Below are positions 41,259 to 51,400 of a stretch of 64,000 nucleotides of DNA, one piece after another (position 1 is the first letter of the stretch; the number at the start of each line of letters is the position of its first letter). Under the pieces are notes generated by a model. That model had not been told where the DNA came from and did no database searches. It worked only from the letters and a program-made list of their open reading frames with translations. The DNA comes from Betaproteobacteria bacterium (GTDB lineage Bacteria > Pseudomonadota > Gammaproteobacteria > Burkholderiales > SG8-39): the NCBI GenBank assembly GCA_016195915.1, contig JACPYS010000031.1, positions 1-64,000 on the forward strand. Direction: 5' to 3'. Position numbers and translations under genes: made by a program.

Positions 41259-42526
41259 GCAGAGAGGGTGTTGGACTGCTCCGCGGGCGCCGCGACTACC
41301 ATCCGATTGCGGCCGTTCGCCTTGGCACTCTTCGCCGCAGCGTCAGCCGAATGCAGCATCGTATCCCAGCTCTCGCCGTGCTCGCCGTAGACGGCGACGC
41401 CGATACTCACCGTCACCGGATTCTTGACCGCCGCGCGGGGTGACGCCTGGCGCTCGATTTCCTGCCGTATCCGGTCCGCCGTACCGGTCGCGCCTTCGTC
41501 GCGCGCACCGGGCATCAAAAGCACGAATACGTCGCCTTCGAGGCGGCCGATCATGTCGTAATTGCGGATCATGCCGCGCAGGATTTCAACGATCGTCACC
41601 AGCACGCGGTCCCCGGCCGCCTGCCCGTGCGCATCGTTGACCCGCTGCAACCGGTCGATGTTGATGAGCAGGAGCGCAAAACGCGAATCGGACCTGCGCT
41701 TGGTCCGTGCAATTTCCCGCTCGAAATAGTGAACGAAGGCCGGACGGTTGAGCGCGCCCGTCAGCCGATCCAGCGACACGAGCTGCCGCATGCGGAAGTG
41801 GATGCGCTCCGTGACCACCCACAGCAGCAGGATGGTGCCAAGCAGGAGGCCGGCAATGAGCCCGACCAGCATCACCGCGTCGGCCACGTCCGGCTCGGAA
41901 TCAGCGCCTGATTCGGCATGCGCCAGCATGAACGCGCCGTGCATCACCAGGGATACGCCGAACAGCCCGAAGATGATCCCGATCATGCGCAACGGGAGCC
42001 CTTCGCGCAGCTCCTTGCCCTGGTCGAAGCCGTAAGCCACCCTGCAAGCGAGAAATCCCGTCATCCCCATGCCCGCAAGGTGGCGCAGCCACCCTTCCAC
42101 CGGCACCGCGTAGAGTACAACCAGCGCGAGCACGAAAGCTCCGAGCAGCACCCAGCCGGTGACGTCGCGCCTTGCGTCATCGACGCTCGACCGGGCGCTG
42201 GCCTGAGCGAACGTCAGGGCGAGCCCCACGAGCCCCAGTCCCAAGACCTGCGATGCGATTACGGGGACGTAACCCCGCAGGCTGATGAGCACCAGCCCGC
42301 AGGCGAGGGCGACCAGACCTGCGCCCCAGAACCGGCAGGGCCGCATATGCGCCTGGCCCGGGCTGAACGCGAGCGACACCGGTCCGAGCACGCTGCAGAC
42401 CACGATGGTCGCGACCTGCAGAGTTCTGATGTCGAGGTACAGAGGGCCTCCCTTCCCGCGAGATTGACTTGCCTCATACTCCGGAATAGATTCTACAGCG
42501 CGTCCTTTGCGGCGATTTGAATCCAT
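41255..42526 (-). CDS. Membrane GGDEF-domain protein with degenerate active site
   Basis: 423 residues from ATG 42526. Six or more membrane helices fill the first two thirds (VATIVVCSVLGPVSLAF, GWVLLGAFVLALVVLYAV, AVMLVGLIAGLLLGTILLLW). The GGDEF domain begins VSLDRLTGALNRPAFVHYFE; the signature is EGDVF, not GGDEF, so cyclase activity is unlikely. RNYD, five residues before it, is the c-di-GMP inhibitory-site motif RxxD. It may be a c-di-GMP receptor. Divergent from and overlapping the next gene's 5' end. Confidence 0.85.
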   Translation of the reverse strand: MDSNRRKGRAVESIPEYEASQSRGKGGPLYLDIRTLQVATIVVCSVLGPVSLAFSPGQAHMRPCRFWGAGLVALACGLVLISLRGYVPVIASQVLGLGLVGLALTFAQASARSSVDDARRDVTGWVLLGAFVLALVVLYAVPVEGWLRHLAGMGMTGFLACRVAYGFDQGKELREGLPLRMIGIIFGLFGVSLVMHGAFMLAHAESGADSEPDVADAVMLVGLIAGLLLGTILLLWVVTERIHFRMRQLVSLDRLTGALNRPAFVHYFEREIARTKRRSDSRFALLLINIDRLQRVNDAHGQAAGDRVLVTIVEILRGMIRNYDMIGRLEGDVFVLLMPGARDEGATGTADRIRQEIERQASPRAAVKNPVTVSIGVAVYGEHGESWDTMLHSADAAAKSAKANGRNRMVVAAPAEQSNTLSA

Positions 42527-43521
42527 TGCGCTTGGAATCAGCAGCCCGGAAACTTTTGGATCTTGCTCAAAACGCCCGCATGATCGCGGGCGTTTTGTTT
42601 CTCGTCGTCCAATTGGGCGGTTGCGCGCTGCTGCTGCCGCAGACCGAAGCCTTGCGCGAAGCCTGGCCTGCCGGTCTTCCCCCGCGTGTCGATCTCGATC
42701 GCGTTCCGTTCTTTCCCCAGGAGGACTATCAGTGCGGTCCCGCGGCGCTGGCCACCGCACTATCCGATCTTGGTGCCAGGGTCACTCCCGAGGACCTTGT
42801 AGCACAGGTCTATCTGCCGGCACGGCAGGGGAGCCTTCAAGTCGAGATGCTCGCCGCCCCGCGCCGGTATGGCATGGTGTCTTACCAGCTGACGCCGCGG
42901 TTCGAAGACCTGCTGCGCGAGGTGGCCGCCGGCACGCCGGTCGTCGTGCTGCAGGATTACGGCGTATGGCCGGTTTCCATCTGGCATTACGCGGTCGTCG
43001 TGGGCTACGACTACACGAAGGGCGAACTGGTGCTGCGCTCGGGTGAGAAGCGCACGCTGTCCATGCCGTTCGCGGTTCTCGAGTACACGTGGAAGGAGAG
43101 CGGCTACTGGGCGATGGTCGTGGTTCCGCCGGAGCGCATCCCGGCCACGGCCACGGAATCGGGTCATCTCACGGCGATCGCAGCGATGGAGCGCCTCGGC
43201 AACCCGCCGGCCGCGATCAAGGCGTATTCCACGTTTCTTCGTCGCTGGGCGGATAACCTCACCGCGGCCATCGGGCTGGCGAACGGCCACTACGCTCTTG
43301 GCGAGATCCGGGAGGCTGAACGGGTGTTGCGGCAGGCCGCCGAGCGCCACCCGGATTCCGCGGCCGTACTGAACAATCTTGCGCAAACCCAGTCGGACCA
43401 GGGCCGCAACGAAGAAGCGCTGGGGACGATCGAACGCGCGATCGCGCTCAAGGGGCCGTTCCTCGCGGCAGCGCGGGAGACCCGTGAATTGATCCTGCGG
43501 CGAATGAGAAAGGCCGATTGA
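42517..43521 (+). CDS. C39-like cysteine peptidase lipoprotein with TPR repeats (PA2778 type)
   Basis: 334 residues from ATG 42517, or 313 from ATG 42580. A hydrophobic segment ends in a lipobox (FLVVQLGGC). The bacteriocin-peptidase-like domain has FFPQEDYQCGPAALATAL (Cys), ISIWHYAVVVGYD-type His region (WPVSIWHYAVVVG) and an Asp. The C-terminal third is tetratricopeptide-like (AIGLANGHYALGEIREAERV, AVLNNLAQTQSDQGRNEEAL). Probably an outer-membrane or periplasmic protease of unknown target. The second start codon lies in the loop of a perfect hairpin. Confidence 0.8.
   Translation: MNPLRLESAARKLLDLAQNARMIAGVLFLVVQLGGCALLLPQTEALREAWPAGLPPRVDLDRVPFFPQEDYQCGPAALATALSDLGARVTPEDLVAQVYLPARQGSLQVEMLAAPRRYGMVSYQLTPRFEDLLREVAAGTPVVVLQDYGVWPVSIWHYAVVVGYDYTKGELVLRSGEKRTLSMPFAVLEYTWKESGYWAMVVVPPERIPATATESGHLTAIAAMERLGNPPAAIKAYSTFLRRWADNLTAAIGLANGHYALGEIREAERVLRQAAERHPDSAAVLNNLAQTQSDQGRNEEALGTIERAIALKGPFLAAARETRELILRRMRKAD
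42568..42597. terminator. Perfect 12-bp hairpin over a candidate start codon
   Basis: CAAAACGCCCGC, loop ATGATC, GCGGGCGTTTTG: 12 paired bases with a U-rich right side, looking like an intrinsic terminator. It is inside the 5' coding part of the C39 gene, with the ATG at 42580 in the loop, and upstream of the divergent GGDEF gene. It could be an attenuator or translation block. Confidence 0.6.
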
Positions 43522-43581
43522 AGCACATCGTCTAGAATTGCCCGCCGCGATTCCAGGGAAAAGCGATTGCCCAACGCATCG

Positions 43582-44652
43582 ATGAATTTCTCGCAGACCT
43601 ATGACGAGGCGCGCGGCAGGTTTCTGTCTGCCGCGGCATCGCTCGGCATCGCGCCTGAGCGCCATATCCACCCTTCGGCACGCGGACACGACGGCGAGAC
43701 GCTGTCGATGGACGTCGCGGTGATTGGCGACGCGAAGGCTGCAAAGCTCCTCATCCTCACCTCGGGCACGCACGGCGTCGAAGGCTACTGCGGTTCCGGC
43801 GCGCAGCTTGCGTTGCTCGGCGATCCGGCATTTCTCGCGCACGCGCGCGAAACCGGCGTGACGGTAGTGTTCGTCCATGCGGTGAACCCGTACGGGTTTT
43901 CGCACTGGAGCCGCACCAACGAGGACAACATCGACCTCAATCGCAACTTTCTCGATCACGCGAAACCTTATCCGCCGCATGCGGCCTATGCCGAAGTTCA
44001 CGCGCTGCTCGTGCCACGCAGCTGGCCGCCGGATGCGGCCACCGAGGCCGCAATTGCAGAGTTCATCGACCAACGCGGAATGCGCGCATATCAGCAGGCA
44101 GTTTCCGGCGGGCAGTACGCATTTGCGGACGGGCTGTTCTTTGGCGGCAACGCGCCTTCCTGGAGCAACCGCACGGTGCGAACGTTGCTGCGCGGGTTTG
44201 CGCCGAACGCGCGCGAGGTGTTCTGGATCGATTTCCACACCGGACTCGGTCCCTACGGTCATGGCGAGCTGATCCATGCCGCGCGCGACGATGCGGCGGA
44301 ACTCGCGCGCGCCAAGGCGGTGTGGGGCGACAAGGTCACCTCGGTCTACGACGGAAGCTCGACCTCGGCGCGGCTCGATGGCCTGCTGGCCTGTTCCGCG
44401 TACGAGGAATTGCCGCAGGCGCGATACACGGGTATCGCAATCGAATACGGCACGCTGCCGCAGCCGCAGGTGTTGCTCGCCCTGCGGGCGGAAAACTGGT
44501 TGCGTCTGCATCCTGAGGCTGACGCCTCATTGCGCGCCGCAATCACGAAGCAATGCCGCGACGCGTTCTACTGCGATGCCGACGACTGGAAGGCGACGAT
44601 TGTGGAGCAGGCGCGCAAATGCGCGGAGGACGCGCTCGGCGCTGCGGGTTGA
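43582..44652 (+). CDS. DUF2817 / M14-like zinc hydrolase
   Basis: 356 residues from ATG 43582; a TTG at 43567 with AGGGA upstream is an alternative. Zinc carboxypeptidase-type motif SGTHGVEGYCGSG (HxxE), NEDNIDLNRNF, IDFHTGLGPYG (third His) and catalytic Glu in AIEYGTLP. DUF2817 proteins are uncharacterised metallohydrolases related to succinylglutamate desuccinylase and carboxypeptidases. Convergent with the aldolase gene. Confidence 0.85.
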   Translation: MNFSQTYDEARGRFLSAAASLGIAPERHIHPSARGHDGETLSMDVAVIGDAKAAKLLILTSGTHGVEGYCGSGAQLALLGDPAFLAHARETGVTVVFVHAVNPYGFSHWSRTNEDNIDLNRNFLDHAKPYPPHAAYAEVHALLVPRSWPPDAATEAAIAEFIDQRGMRAYQQAVSGGQYAFADGLFFGGNAPSWSNRTVRTLLRGFAPNAREVFWIDFHTGLGPYGHGELIHAARDDAAELARAKAVWGDKVTSVYDGSSTSARLDGLLACSAYEELPQARYTGIAIEYGTLPQPQVLLALRAENWLRLHPEADASLRAAITKQCRDAFYCDADDWKATIVEQARKCAEDALGAAG

Positions 44653-44657
44653 TGTCT

Positions 44658-45428
44658 TTAGCGCGTGCCGGCCTCGTCCTGTGGGTCGCGAAAACCCGCG
44701 GTGGCAGCCGCGAATCCACGCAACGCCAGGTCGATGTCGGTGGCGACGACGACCATCCGGTAGCCTTCGTCGCGCCGGATTCGGGCCGCTTCGGCTGAGC
44801 CGGTGAAAATGCCGCAGGGAACACCGGCCGCCTCGCTGGCACGGAGGATCGCGGCGCAGGCCTCAACGTGTCCGGCGTGCGTCGGTGCCACGCCAAGAGA
44901 AAGCGCGAGATCGCCAGTGCCGATGAATACCATATCGACCCCTTCGGTTCCGGCGATCGCGCCGGACTGGGCGAGTCCCGCGCGGGTTTCGATCATCAGT
45001 ATCGTCGCGATCGCATTTGCGCCCGCCACGTAGCCGGCGAAATCCTGCAACGGCCGCACGCCGCCACCCGAGCGTAGCCCGAGCGGCGGATAGCGGGCGT
45101 AGCGCAGCGCCTGCGCGGCCTCCTCCGCTGACTCGATGAGCGGAACGATCACGCCCTCGGCGCCGGCATCGAGCGCCGTGCCGATAGCGAGCGCCGAATT
45201 TTCGGCGACCCGCACGAGTACCGGGATCTCGCGCGGCACGAGGCCGATCGCGGCCTCCAGTTCGCGCCGCTCCCACAAGCCGTGCTGCTGGTCGAGCACG
45301 AGCGCGTCGGGTCGCGCGCGCGCAGCGAGTTCGGTGATCGCCGCGCTGCCGAGCGCGAGCCACACCGCGCCGAGGCAGCCGCTCCCGGCAAGGCGTGGCT
45401 TAAGCGTCGGGTGCCGCGGGTCGAACAT
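44658..45428 (-). CDS. HpcH/HpaI aldolase family protein
   Basis: 256 residues. The class II pyruvate aldolase pattern includes ALVLDQQHGLWE, VLVRVAENSALAIGTALDAG, MIETRAGLAQ (metal Glu) and VFIGTGDLALSLG (metal Asp). These cleave 4-hydroxy-2-oxoacids or citramalyl-type esters to pyruvate plus aldehyde or acid. Divergent from the TRAP operon, which may import its substrate. Confidence 0.9.
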   Translation of the reverse strand: MFDPRHPTLKPRLAGSGCLGAVWLALGSAAITELAARARPDALVLDQQHGLWERRELEAAIGLVPREIPVLVRVAENSALAIGTALDAGAEGVIVPLIESAEEAAQALRYARYPPLGLRSGGGVRPLQDFAGYVAGANAIATILMIETRAGLAQSGAIAGTEGVDMVFIGTGDLALSLGVAPTHAGHVEACAAILRASEAAGVPCGIFTGSAEAARIRRDEGYRMVVVATDIDLALRGFAAATAGFRDPQDEAGTR

Positions 45429-45461
45429 GGATCATGATCCGGCTTGTGAGCGAAGTTCATA

Positions 45462-45471
45462 TCGTATACAG
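45462..45471. promoter_or_regulatory. GTATAC-cored site between aldolase and TRAP genes
   Basis: TCGTATACAG resembles the GntR-type palindromes seen at 25758 and 25938. It stands 34 bases from the aldolase start and 94 from the TRAP receptor start. One position breaks the symmetry, so support is weak. Confidence 0.3.
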
Positions 45472-45564
45472 TCTTCGAGACGCCAGCCAAACTCACGCAA
45501 AGTCCGCGGCTGGATTGCAGGTCCGGCGCCGGCACGTCAGGCGAACTTCTCTAGAGGGGCAATC

Positions 45565-46557
45565 ATGCAACCTAAACGTCGCGCGATGATCTGCGGTAGC
45601 GCAGCGGTGGCCGTCACCGGCTTTCCGCTCAGGGCACTGGCGCAGGAAGTGAGCATCAACGCCGTGCATTTCACGCCGGCGCAGGTCAGCTATGCGAAGA
45701 GTTTCCTGAAGTACGTCGACAAGGTCAACCAGCGCGGCAAGGGCGTGATCCAGATCAAGGTGCGCGGCGGGCCCGAGATCATCCCGTTCACGCAACTCGG
45801 CGAGGCGCAGAAGAACGGCCTGATCGACATGATCGATCACCCCGCCGGCCCTTACCTGAACCTGGTGCCCGAGGGCGAGGTGTTCTCCGCCACGACGAAA
45901 AAGCCGTGGGAACTGCGCGCCAACGGCGGCTTCGCGCTGATCAACGAAATCTACGCGAAGAAAGGCAACGCCCATGTACTCGCGCACGTCGATGGCGGCG
46001 CGGGATTTCACATCTTCACCACCGAGGAGCCGGCGCGCACCGCCGACGGCGGGGTCGATTTCAGCAAGCTCAAGATCCGCAGCGGCGCGCTGTACCGCGA
46101 CTTCCTCGAAAGCCTCGGCGCCGGCGTTGTCGTACAGGGGCCGGGCGAGGTCTACACATCGCTGGAACGCGGGCTGGTCAACGCCAACGCGTACACCGTG
46201 CTCGGCTACCAGGGCTTCGGCTGGCACAAGTTCACCAAGTACCGCATCGACCCCAGTTTCTTCCAGACCGACGTGCTGATCAGCATGAACAAGGCCCGGT
46301 GGGACGGCCTCCCGGAGGCCGCGAAGCGCATCCTGCAGGAAGTTGCGCTGGAGCACGAGCGCGAGAGTGTCGAGGTGAATCTCAAGGCGACCGAGGACGA
46401 AGGCCGGCAGATGATCGCGGGTGGCATGAAAGTGGTCGAGTTGACCGGCGCGGCGCGCGCGGCCTACCTCGAGAAAGCGTCCCGCGTCAGCTGGGAGCGG
46501 ATGCAAAAGCGCGACCCGGGCTCGGTCGCCGCGCTGCGCCAGAAGTTCGGCAACTGA
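45565..46557 (+). CDS. TRAP transporter substrate-binding protein (DctP family)
   Basis: 330 residues with a twin-arginine-like N-terminus (MQPKRRAMICGSAAVAVTGF). DctP-fold segments: INAVHFTPAQVSYAKSFLKY, VIQIKVRGGPEIIPFTQLGE, KLKIRSGALYRDFLESLGA with the ligand-binding Arg, and ANAYTVLGYQGFGWHKF. It delivers an organic acid to the DctQM permease encoded next. GAGGGG precedes the start. Confidence 0.9.
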   Translation: MQPKRRAMICGSAAVAVTGFPLRALAQEVSINAVHFTPAQVSYAKSFLKYVDKVNQRGKGVIQIKVRGGPEIIPFTQLGEAQKNGLIDMIDHPAGPYLNLVPEGEVFSATTKKPWELRANGGFALINEIYAKKGNAHVLAHVDGGAGFHIFTTEEPARTADGGVDFSKLKIRSGALYRDFLESLGAGVVVQGPGEVYTSLERGLVNANAYTVLGYQGFGWHKFTKYRIDPSFFQTDVLISMNKARWDGLPEAAKRILQEVALEHERESVEVNLKATEDEGRQMIAGGMKVVELTGAARAAYLEKASRVSWERMQKRDPGSVAALRQKFGN

Positions 46558-46580
46558 TCGGCACCGCTGCGGCCGCCGCC

Positions 46581-47090
46581 GTGGAGCGCCTGTTCGACGC
46601 GAGCGGCCGCATCGCGCAGGCGCTCGCGGTGCTCACGAAAATTCTGCTGGCGGCGATCGTGCTGCTGGTGTGCGCCGACGTCGCCGCGCGCAATCTTTCC
46701 CGTCCGATGGCGTGGAGCGTAACGCTTACCGAGTACCTGCTGGTCTACATCACCTTCCTGCCGATGCCGGCGCTGGTCCGCGGCAAAGGTCACGTCTGCG
46801 CGGACTTCATCCGCACGGCTCTGCCAGGGCGACTGCGGCGCGGCATCGAGCGCGGCGTGTACCTGCTGTGCCTGGCGATCTGCCTGTACCTGGGCGGCAT
46901 CGCGCTGAGCAGCGCGCTCGCCACGATGAGGAGCGGCGCGTACGAGGTGCGCAGCTTCGACATGCCGCGCTGGCTGATCTTCGCTCCGATGGCGATCGGG
47001 CTCTGGCTGTCGGCGCTGGAATTCCTGCGCTACCTGGTCGGACGCGATTCGATCTACGCCATCGACGTGCGCGAGATGGAAGGCTTCTGA
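46581..47090 (+). CDS. TRAP transporter small permease (DctQ family)
   Basis: 169 residues from GTG 46581. Four membrane helices: LTKILLAAIVLLVCADVAAR, VTLTEYLLVYITFLPMPALV, VYLLCLAICLYLGGIALSSA and WLIFAPMAIGLWLSALEFLR. The NLSRPMAWSVTLTEYLL segment is the DctQ signature. It starts 23 bases after dctP-like. Confidence 0.88.
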   Translation: MERLFDASGRIAQALAVLTKILLAAIVLLVCADVAARNLSRPMAWSVTLTEYLLVYITFLPMPALVRGKGHVCADFIRTALPGRLRRGIERGVYLLCLAICLYLGGIALSSALATMRSGAYEVRSFDMPRWLIFAPMAIGLWLSALEFLRYLVGRDSIYAIDVREMEGF

Positions 47091-47094
47091 GGGC

Positions 47095-48405
47095 ATGGAC
47101 TGGGCGCTCGCGCTCGCGGTGCTGATCGGCCTGATCCTTGGGCTGATGGGCGTCGGCGTGCCCGTTGCATTCGCGTTTTTCACCGCCAACATCGTCGGCC
47201 TGTTCCTCTACATGGGCGGGCAGACGGGCGTGACGCAGATGGTGACGAATTTCGGCGACGCGGTGTCGATCTACGCCCTGACCCCGATGCCGTTGTTCCT
47301 CATCATGGGGAGCCTGTTCTTTCGATCGGGGCTCGGCGACGGCGTGTTCCGCGCCATCGACATGTGCATTGGAGACTTGCGAGCGCGCCTGTCCTACCTG
47401 GTGGTTCTGGCGGGCGCGGTGTTCGCGGCGCTCTCGGGCTCGAGCCTCGCGAACACCGGCATGATGGGTTCCGCGATGGTGCCCGAGATGCTGCGCCGCG
47501 GGTACCGGCCGCACATGGTCTACGGCCCGATCCTCGGCGCGGGCGGGCTGGCCGTGATCATCCCGCCGTCGTCACTCGCGGTGCTGCTCGGCTCGCTGGC
47601 GCAGATCGATGTCGGAGCGCTGCTGATCGCGGGATTCCTGCCGGGGCTGCTGCTGACCGCGCTGTACATCGTGCTGATTTCCGTTCAGGCGGCAATCGAC
47701 ACGAACGCGGCGCCGCAGTATGCAGCGCCGCACACCAGCCTGCGCGACAAGCTGCGCGCAATTCTCGCCAACGTCGTGCCGATGGGGGTGATCGTGTTTC
47801 TGGTCGTCGGCACGATCATCCTCGGCATCGCGTCGCCCACCGAGTCTGCCGCGCTCGGCTGCATCGGCGTGATTGGGCTGTTGCTGGCCTACCGGCGCTT
47901 TTCGTGGAGCGTGGTGTGGAAGTCGCTCGACGACGCGATGAAGGTCACCGGGATGACGTTCCTGATCATCGCTGCCTCGACCACCTTCGCCCAGGTGCTG
48001 GCGTTCTCCGGAGCGTCGCACGGCATGATCGAGTGGTTCGTCTCGTTCAATTGGACCCCGTTTGCGATGCTCCTCGTGATGGTCGGCGTGATCCTGCTGC
48101 TCGGCATGTTCATGGATCAGCTGTCGATGATGCTGATCACACTGCCGATCTTCTTCCCGATCGCCAACTCGCTCGGATTCGATCCGGTCTGGTTCGGGCT
48201 GATCCTGCTGCTTTCCTACGAAATCGGATTCACCACACCGCCGTTCGGGCTGCTGCTGTTCGTGATGATTGGCGTCGCGCCCAAGGGCACCACGCTGGCG
48301 ACGGTTTCGCTCGCCGCGCTTCCCTACATCCTGTGTACCATCCTGCTGGTGGGACTGATCATCGTGTTTCCGCCGATCGCGCTGTGGCTGCCACGGTTGA
48401 TGTAG
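47095..48405 (+). CDS. TRAP transporter large permease (DctM family)
   Basis: 436 residues with about 12 membrane helices. DctM signatures: MGVGVPVAFAFFTANIVGLF, GLGDGVFRAIDMCIGDLRAR, FAALSGSSLANTGMMGSAMV, and the C-terminal FLMDQLSMMLITLPIFFPIA-like FMDQLSMMLITLPIFFPI. It forms the sodium-coupled channel. Its stop overlaps the GTG start of the next gene (TAGTG), so transport and catabolism are coupled. Confidence 0.93.
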   Translation: MDWALALAVLIGLILGLMGVGVPVAFAFFTANIVGLFLYMGGQTGVTQMVTNFGDAVSIYALTPMPLFLIMGSLFFRSGLGDGVFRAIDMCIGDLRARLSYLVVLAGAVFAALSGSSLANTGMMGSAMVPEMLRRGYRPHMVYGPILGAGGLAVIIPPSSLAVLLGSLAQIDVGALLIAGFLPGLLLTALYIVLISVQAAIDTNAAPQYAAPHTSLRDKLRAILANVVPMGVIVFLVVGTIILGIASPTESAALGCIGVIGLLLAYRRFSWSVVWKSLDDAMKVTGMTFLIIAASTTFAQVLAFSGASHGMIEWFVSFNWTPFAMLLVMVGVILLLGMFMDQLSMMLITLPIFFPIANSLGFDPVWFGLILLLSYEIGFTTPPFGLLLFVMIGVAPKGTTLATVSLAALPYILCTILLVGLIIVFPPIALWLPRLM

Positions 48406-51400
48406 TGCGCCGCGTCAGCCTCGAGGACAAGTACCGCGCCGAGGGCGGCGCGGTGTACCTCTCGGGCACGCAGGCGCTGGTGCGGCTTCTGCTCGAGCAG
48501 CAGTGGCGTGATTCGCGCGCCGGTTTCAACACCGCGGGCTACGTCTCGGGCTATCGCGGATCGCCGCTCGGTGGTGTCGACTTCGCCCTGTGGCAGGCCG
48601 AAGCGCTGCTCAAGACTGCGCAGATCCGCTTCGAGCCGGGGCTGAACGAGGAACTCGCGGCGACCATGGTTCATGGCAGCCAGCAGGTCGGCGCGATCGG
48701 CGGTGCACGCGTCGACGGCGTGTTCGGCCTGTGGTATGCGAAGAACCCGGGAGTGGACCGCTCCGGCGACGCACTCAAGCACGCCAATGCGGCCGGCACC
48801 GCGGCGCTTGGCGGGGTGCTCGCCGTTTCCGGCGACGACCCCGGCGCAACCTCGTCTTCGATCGCGAACCAGTGCGACCACGCGTTCATATCGGCATCTA
48901 TTCCGGTGCTCGCACCGGCGAGCGTCGCCGAGATCCTCGACTACGGCCTGGTCGGCTACGGCCTGTCGCGCTACGCCGGGGTCTGGGTCGCGCTGAAGAC
49001 CGTGGCCGACGTAATCGAGAGCAGTGCCTCGATCCTCGTCAGTGCTATGCGCACGCCGCTCGTGCTGCCTTCGGACATTGAGCGGCCGGCCTCCGGCTGG
49101 GGCATGCGCTGGCCCGACAGCCGCTGGGACCAGGACGCGCGGCTGCTCGGGCAGCGACTGCCCGCGGCGCGCGCGTACGCGCGCGCGAACCGGCTCGACC
49201 GTGTGGTCTTCGGCGCGGCGCGGCCGCGTTACGGCATCGTCAGCGCCGGCAAGGCAGCCAACGACGTGCGTGACGCGCTGTCCCTGCTCGGCATCGACGC
49301 GGCTGCCGCCGAGTCGCTCGGACTCGCGCTCTACAAGGTCGGCATCGTCTGGCCGCTCGAGCCGCTCGGATTGCGCGAATTCGCCGAAGGGCTCGACGAG
49401 GTCTTCGTCGTCGAGGAGCGCCGAGCGATCATCGAAACGCAAGTGAAGGAGCAGGCCTACCATTGGCCGGCCGCACGCCGGCCGTGCGTGGTCGGCAAGA
49501 CCGACGAGGCCGGCGCGCCGCTGCTGCCGGAGGGCGGGGTACTGACGCCAGCGTTAGTGGCGCAAGCGCTCGGCCGGCGACTCGCGCGGCTCGGCGCCCC
49601 CGCGGAACTGGTGCAGCGCGCCGCCGCCTTTGGCGTACCCGCGTCGCAACCCCCGGAGCCCGAACTCATCCGCAGCCCGCACTTCTGCGCCGGCTGTCCG
49701 CATGCGCGCTCGACCCGCGTGCCCGAGGGCAGCCTCGCAATGGCCGGCATCGGCTGCCATTCGCTGCGCCTGGGCATGCCCGATGCGAAGACGATGTTCA
49801 TGGTGCAGATGGGTGGCGAAGGCAGCAACTGGCTCGGCGCCGCGCCGTTCGTCGAGCGCGGGCACGTGTTTCAGAACCTCGGCGACGGCACCTACACCCA
49901 TTCCGGGTCGCTCGCAGTGCGCGCGGCGGTGGCGGCAGGCGCGCGCATGACGTTTCGCATCCTCTACAACGGTGCGGTGGCGATGACCGGCGGACAGCCC
50001 GCCGAAGGCGCGCTGACGGTGGGCCAGATCACGCACCAGTTGCGCGCGGAGGGCGTGGCACGGATCGTCGTCGTCAGCGAGGAGCCGCGGCGTTTGTCCG
50101 GCGGCGTTGCACCCGGGATCGAGGTTTTCGGCCGCGACGACCTGGAGCGGATCGAGCGCGAACTGCGCGAAGTTCCGGCAGTGACCGCACTCGTGTACGA
50201 CCAGCTGTGCGCGATCGAGAAGCGCCGCCAGCGCAAGCGCGGCAGCCTGGTGCCGATCGCGGCGCGCGTGTTCATCAACGAGCGTGTCTGCGAAGGCTGC
50301 GGCGACTGTGTCGAGCAGTCGCAGTGCGCGGCGCTCCTTCCCGTGGACACCGCGTTCGGCCGCAAACGCCGCGTCGACCAGTCCGGCTGCAACGCCGATC
50401 TTTCCTGCCTGGACGGTTTCTGCCCGAGTTTCGTCACGCTGGAGGGCGCGCGCCCGCGGGCGCTGCCCGCAGCCGAGCTCGAGCTCACGGACGTACCCGA
50501 TCCGATACTGCCCCCGCTGCGGGAAGCCGGCGAGATCGTCGTCACGGGCATCGGCGGTGCCGGCGTGATCACGGTTGGCGCGATCATCGGCATGGCGGCG
50601 CACCTCGAGGGCTTCGGCTGCAGCGTGCTCGACAACACCGGCATCGCGCGCAAGGGTGGCGCGGTGTCGACCCACATTCGGCTGGCCGAACATCCCGGTG
50701 AGTTGCACGGCAGCCGCATCGCCGATGCGCAGGCCACGCTGATGATCGGCGGCGATCTGGTGGTGAGCGCCGAATCGGCGACCCTGGCCAAGCTGGAACG
50801 CGGCCGCACGCGCGTGGTGCTCAACGCCGATGCGGTGCCGACGCTCAATCAGCGCCTCGATCCGTTCGCGGAGTTCGACACGGCACCTCTTCGACAGGCC
50901 GTTGTACGGGCGGTGGGCGACGACTCGATACTCGCATTAAGCGCCACCGTGTACGCCGAGCGTCTGCTTGGCGATGCGATCTACGCCAACCTGGTGCTGC
51001 TCGGCGCGGCATGGCAACGCGGCACGCTTCCATTGTCCCGCGCCGCAATCGGACGCGCGATCGAGCTGAACGGCAACGCGGTGGCGACGAATCGGCGCGC
51101 ATTCGATCTCGGGCGTCTGGCGGCGCACGATCCTGCGCGCATCGATACCGCGCTTGCTCCGTCCACCGCGGAGCACAACGTGCTCGCGGAGAACCTGGAC
51201 GGACGGGTCGCGCAGCGTGTTGCCTGGCTCACCGCGTACCACGACGAGGCCTATGCGCAGCGCTATGCCGCGCGCGTGGCGACGGTACGCGCGGCGGAAG
51301 CCGGTTGCGGTGTTGCCGGCGACGCGCTCAGTTGTGCGGTCGCCGACGGCTACTACCGTTTGCTCGCGATCAAGGACGAATACGAGGTCGCGCGCCTGTA

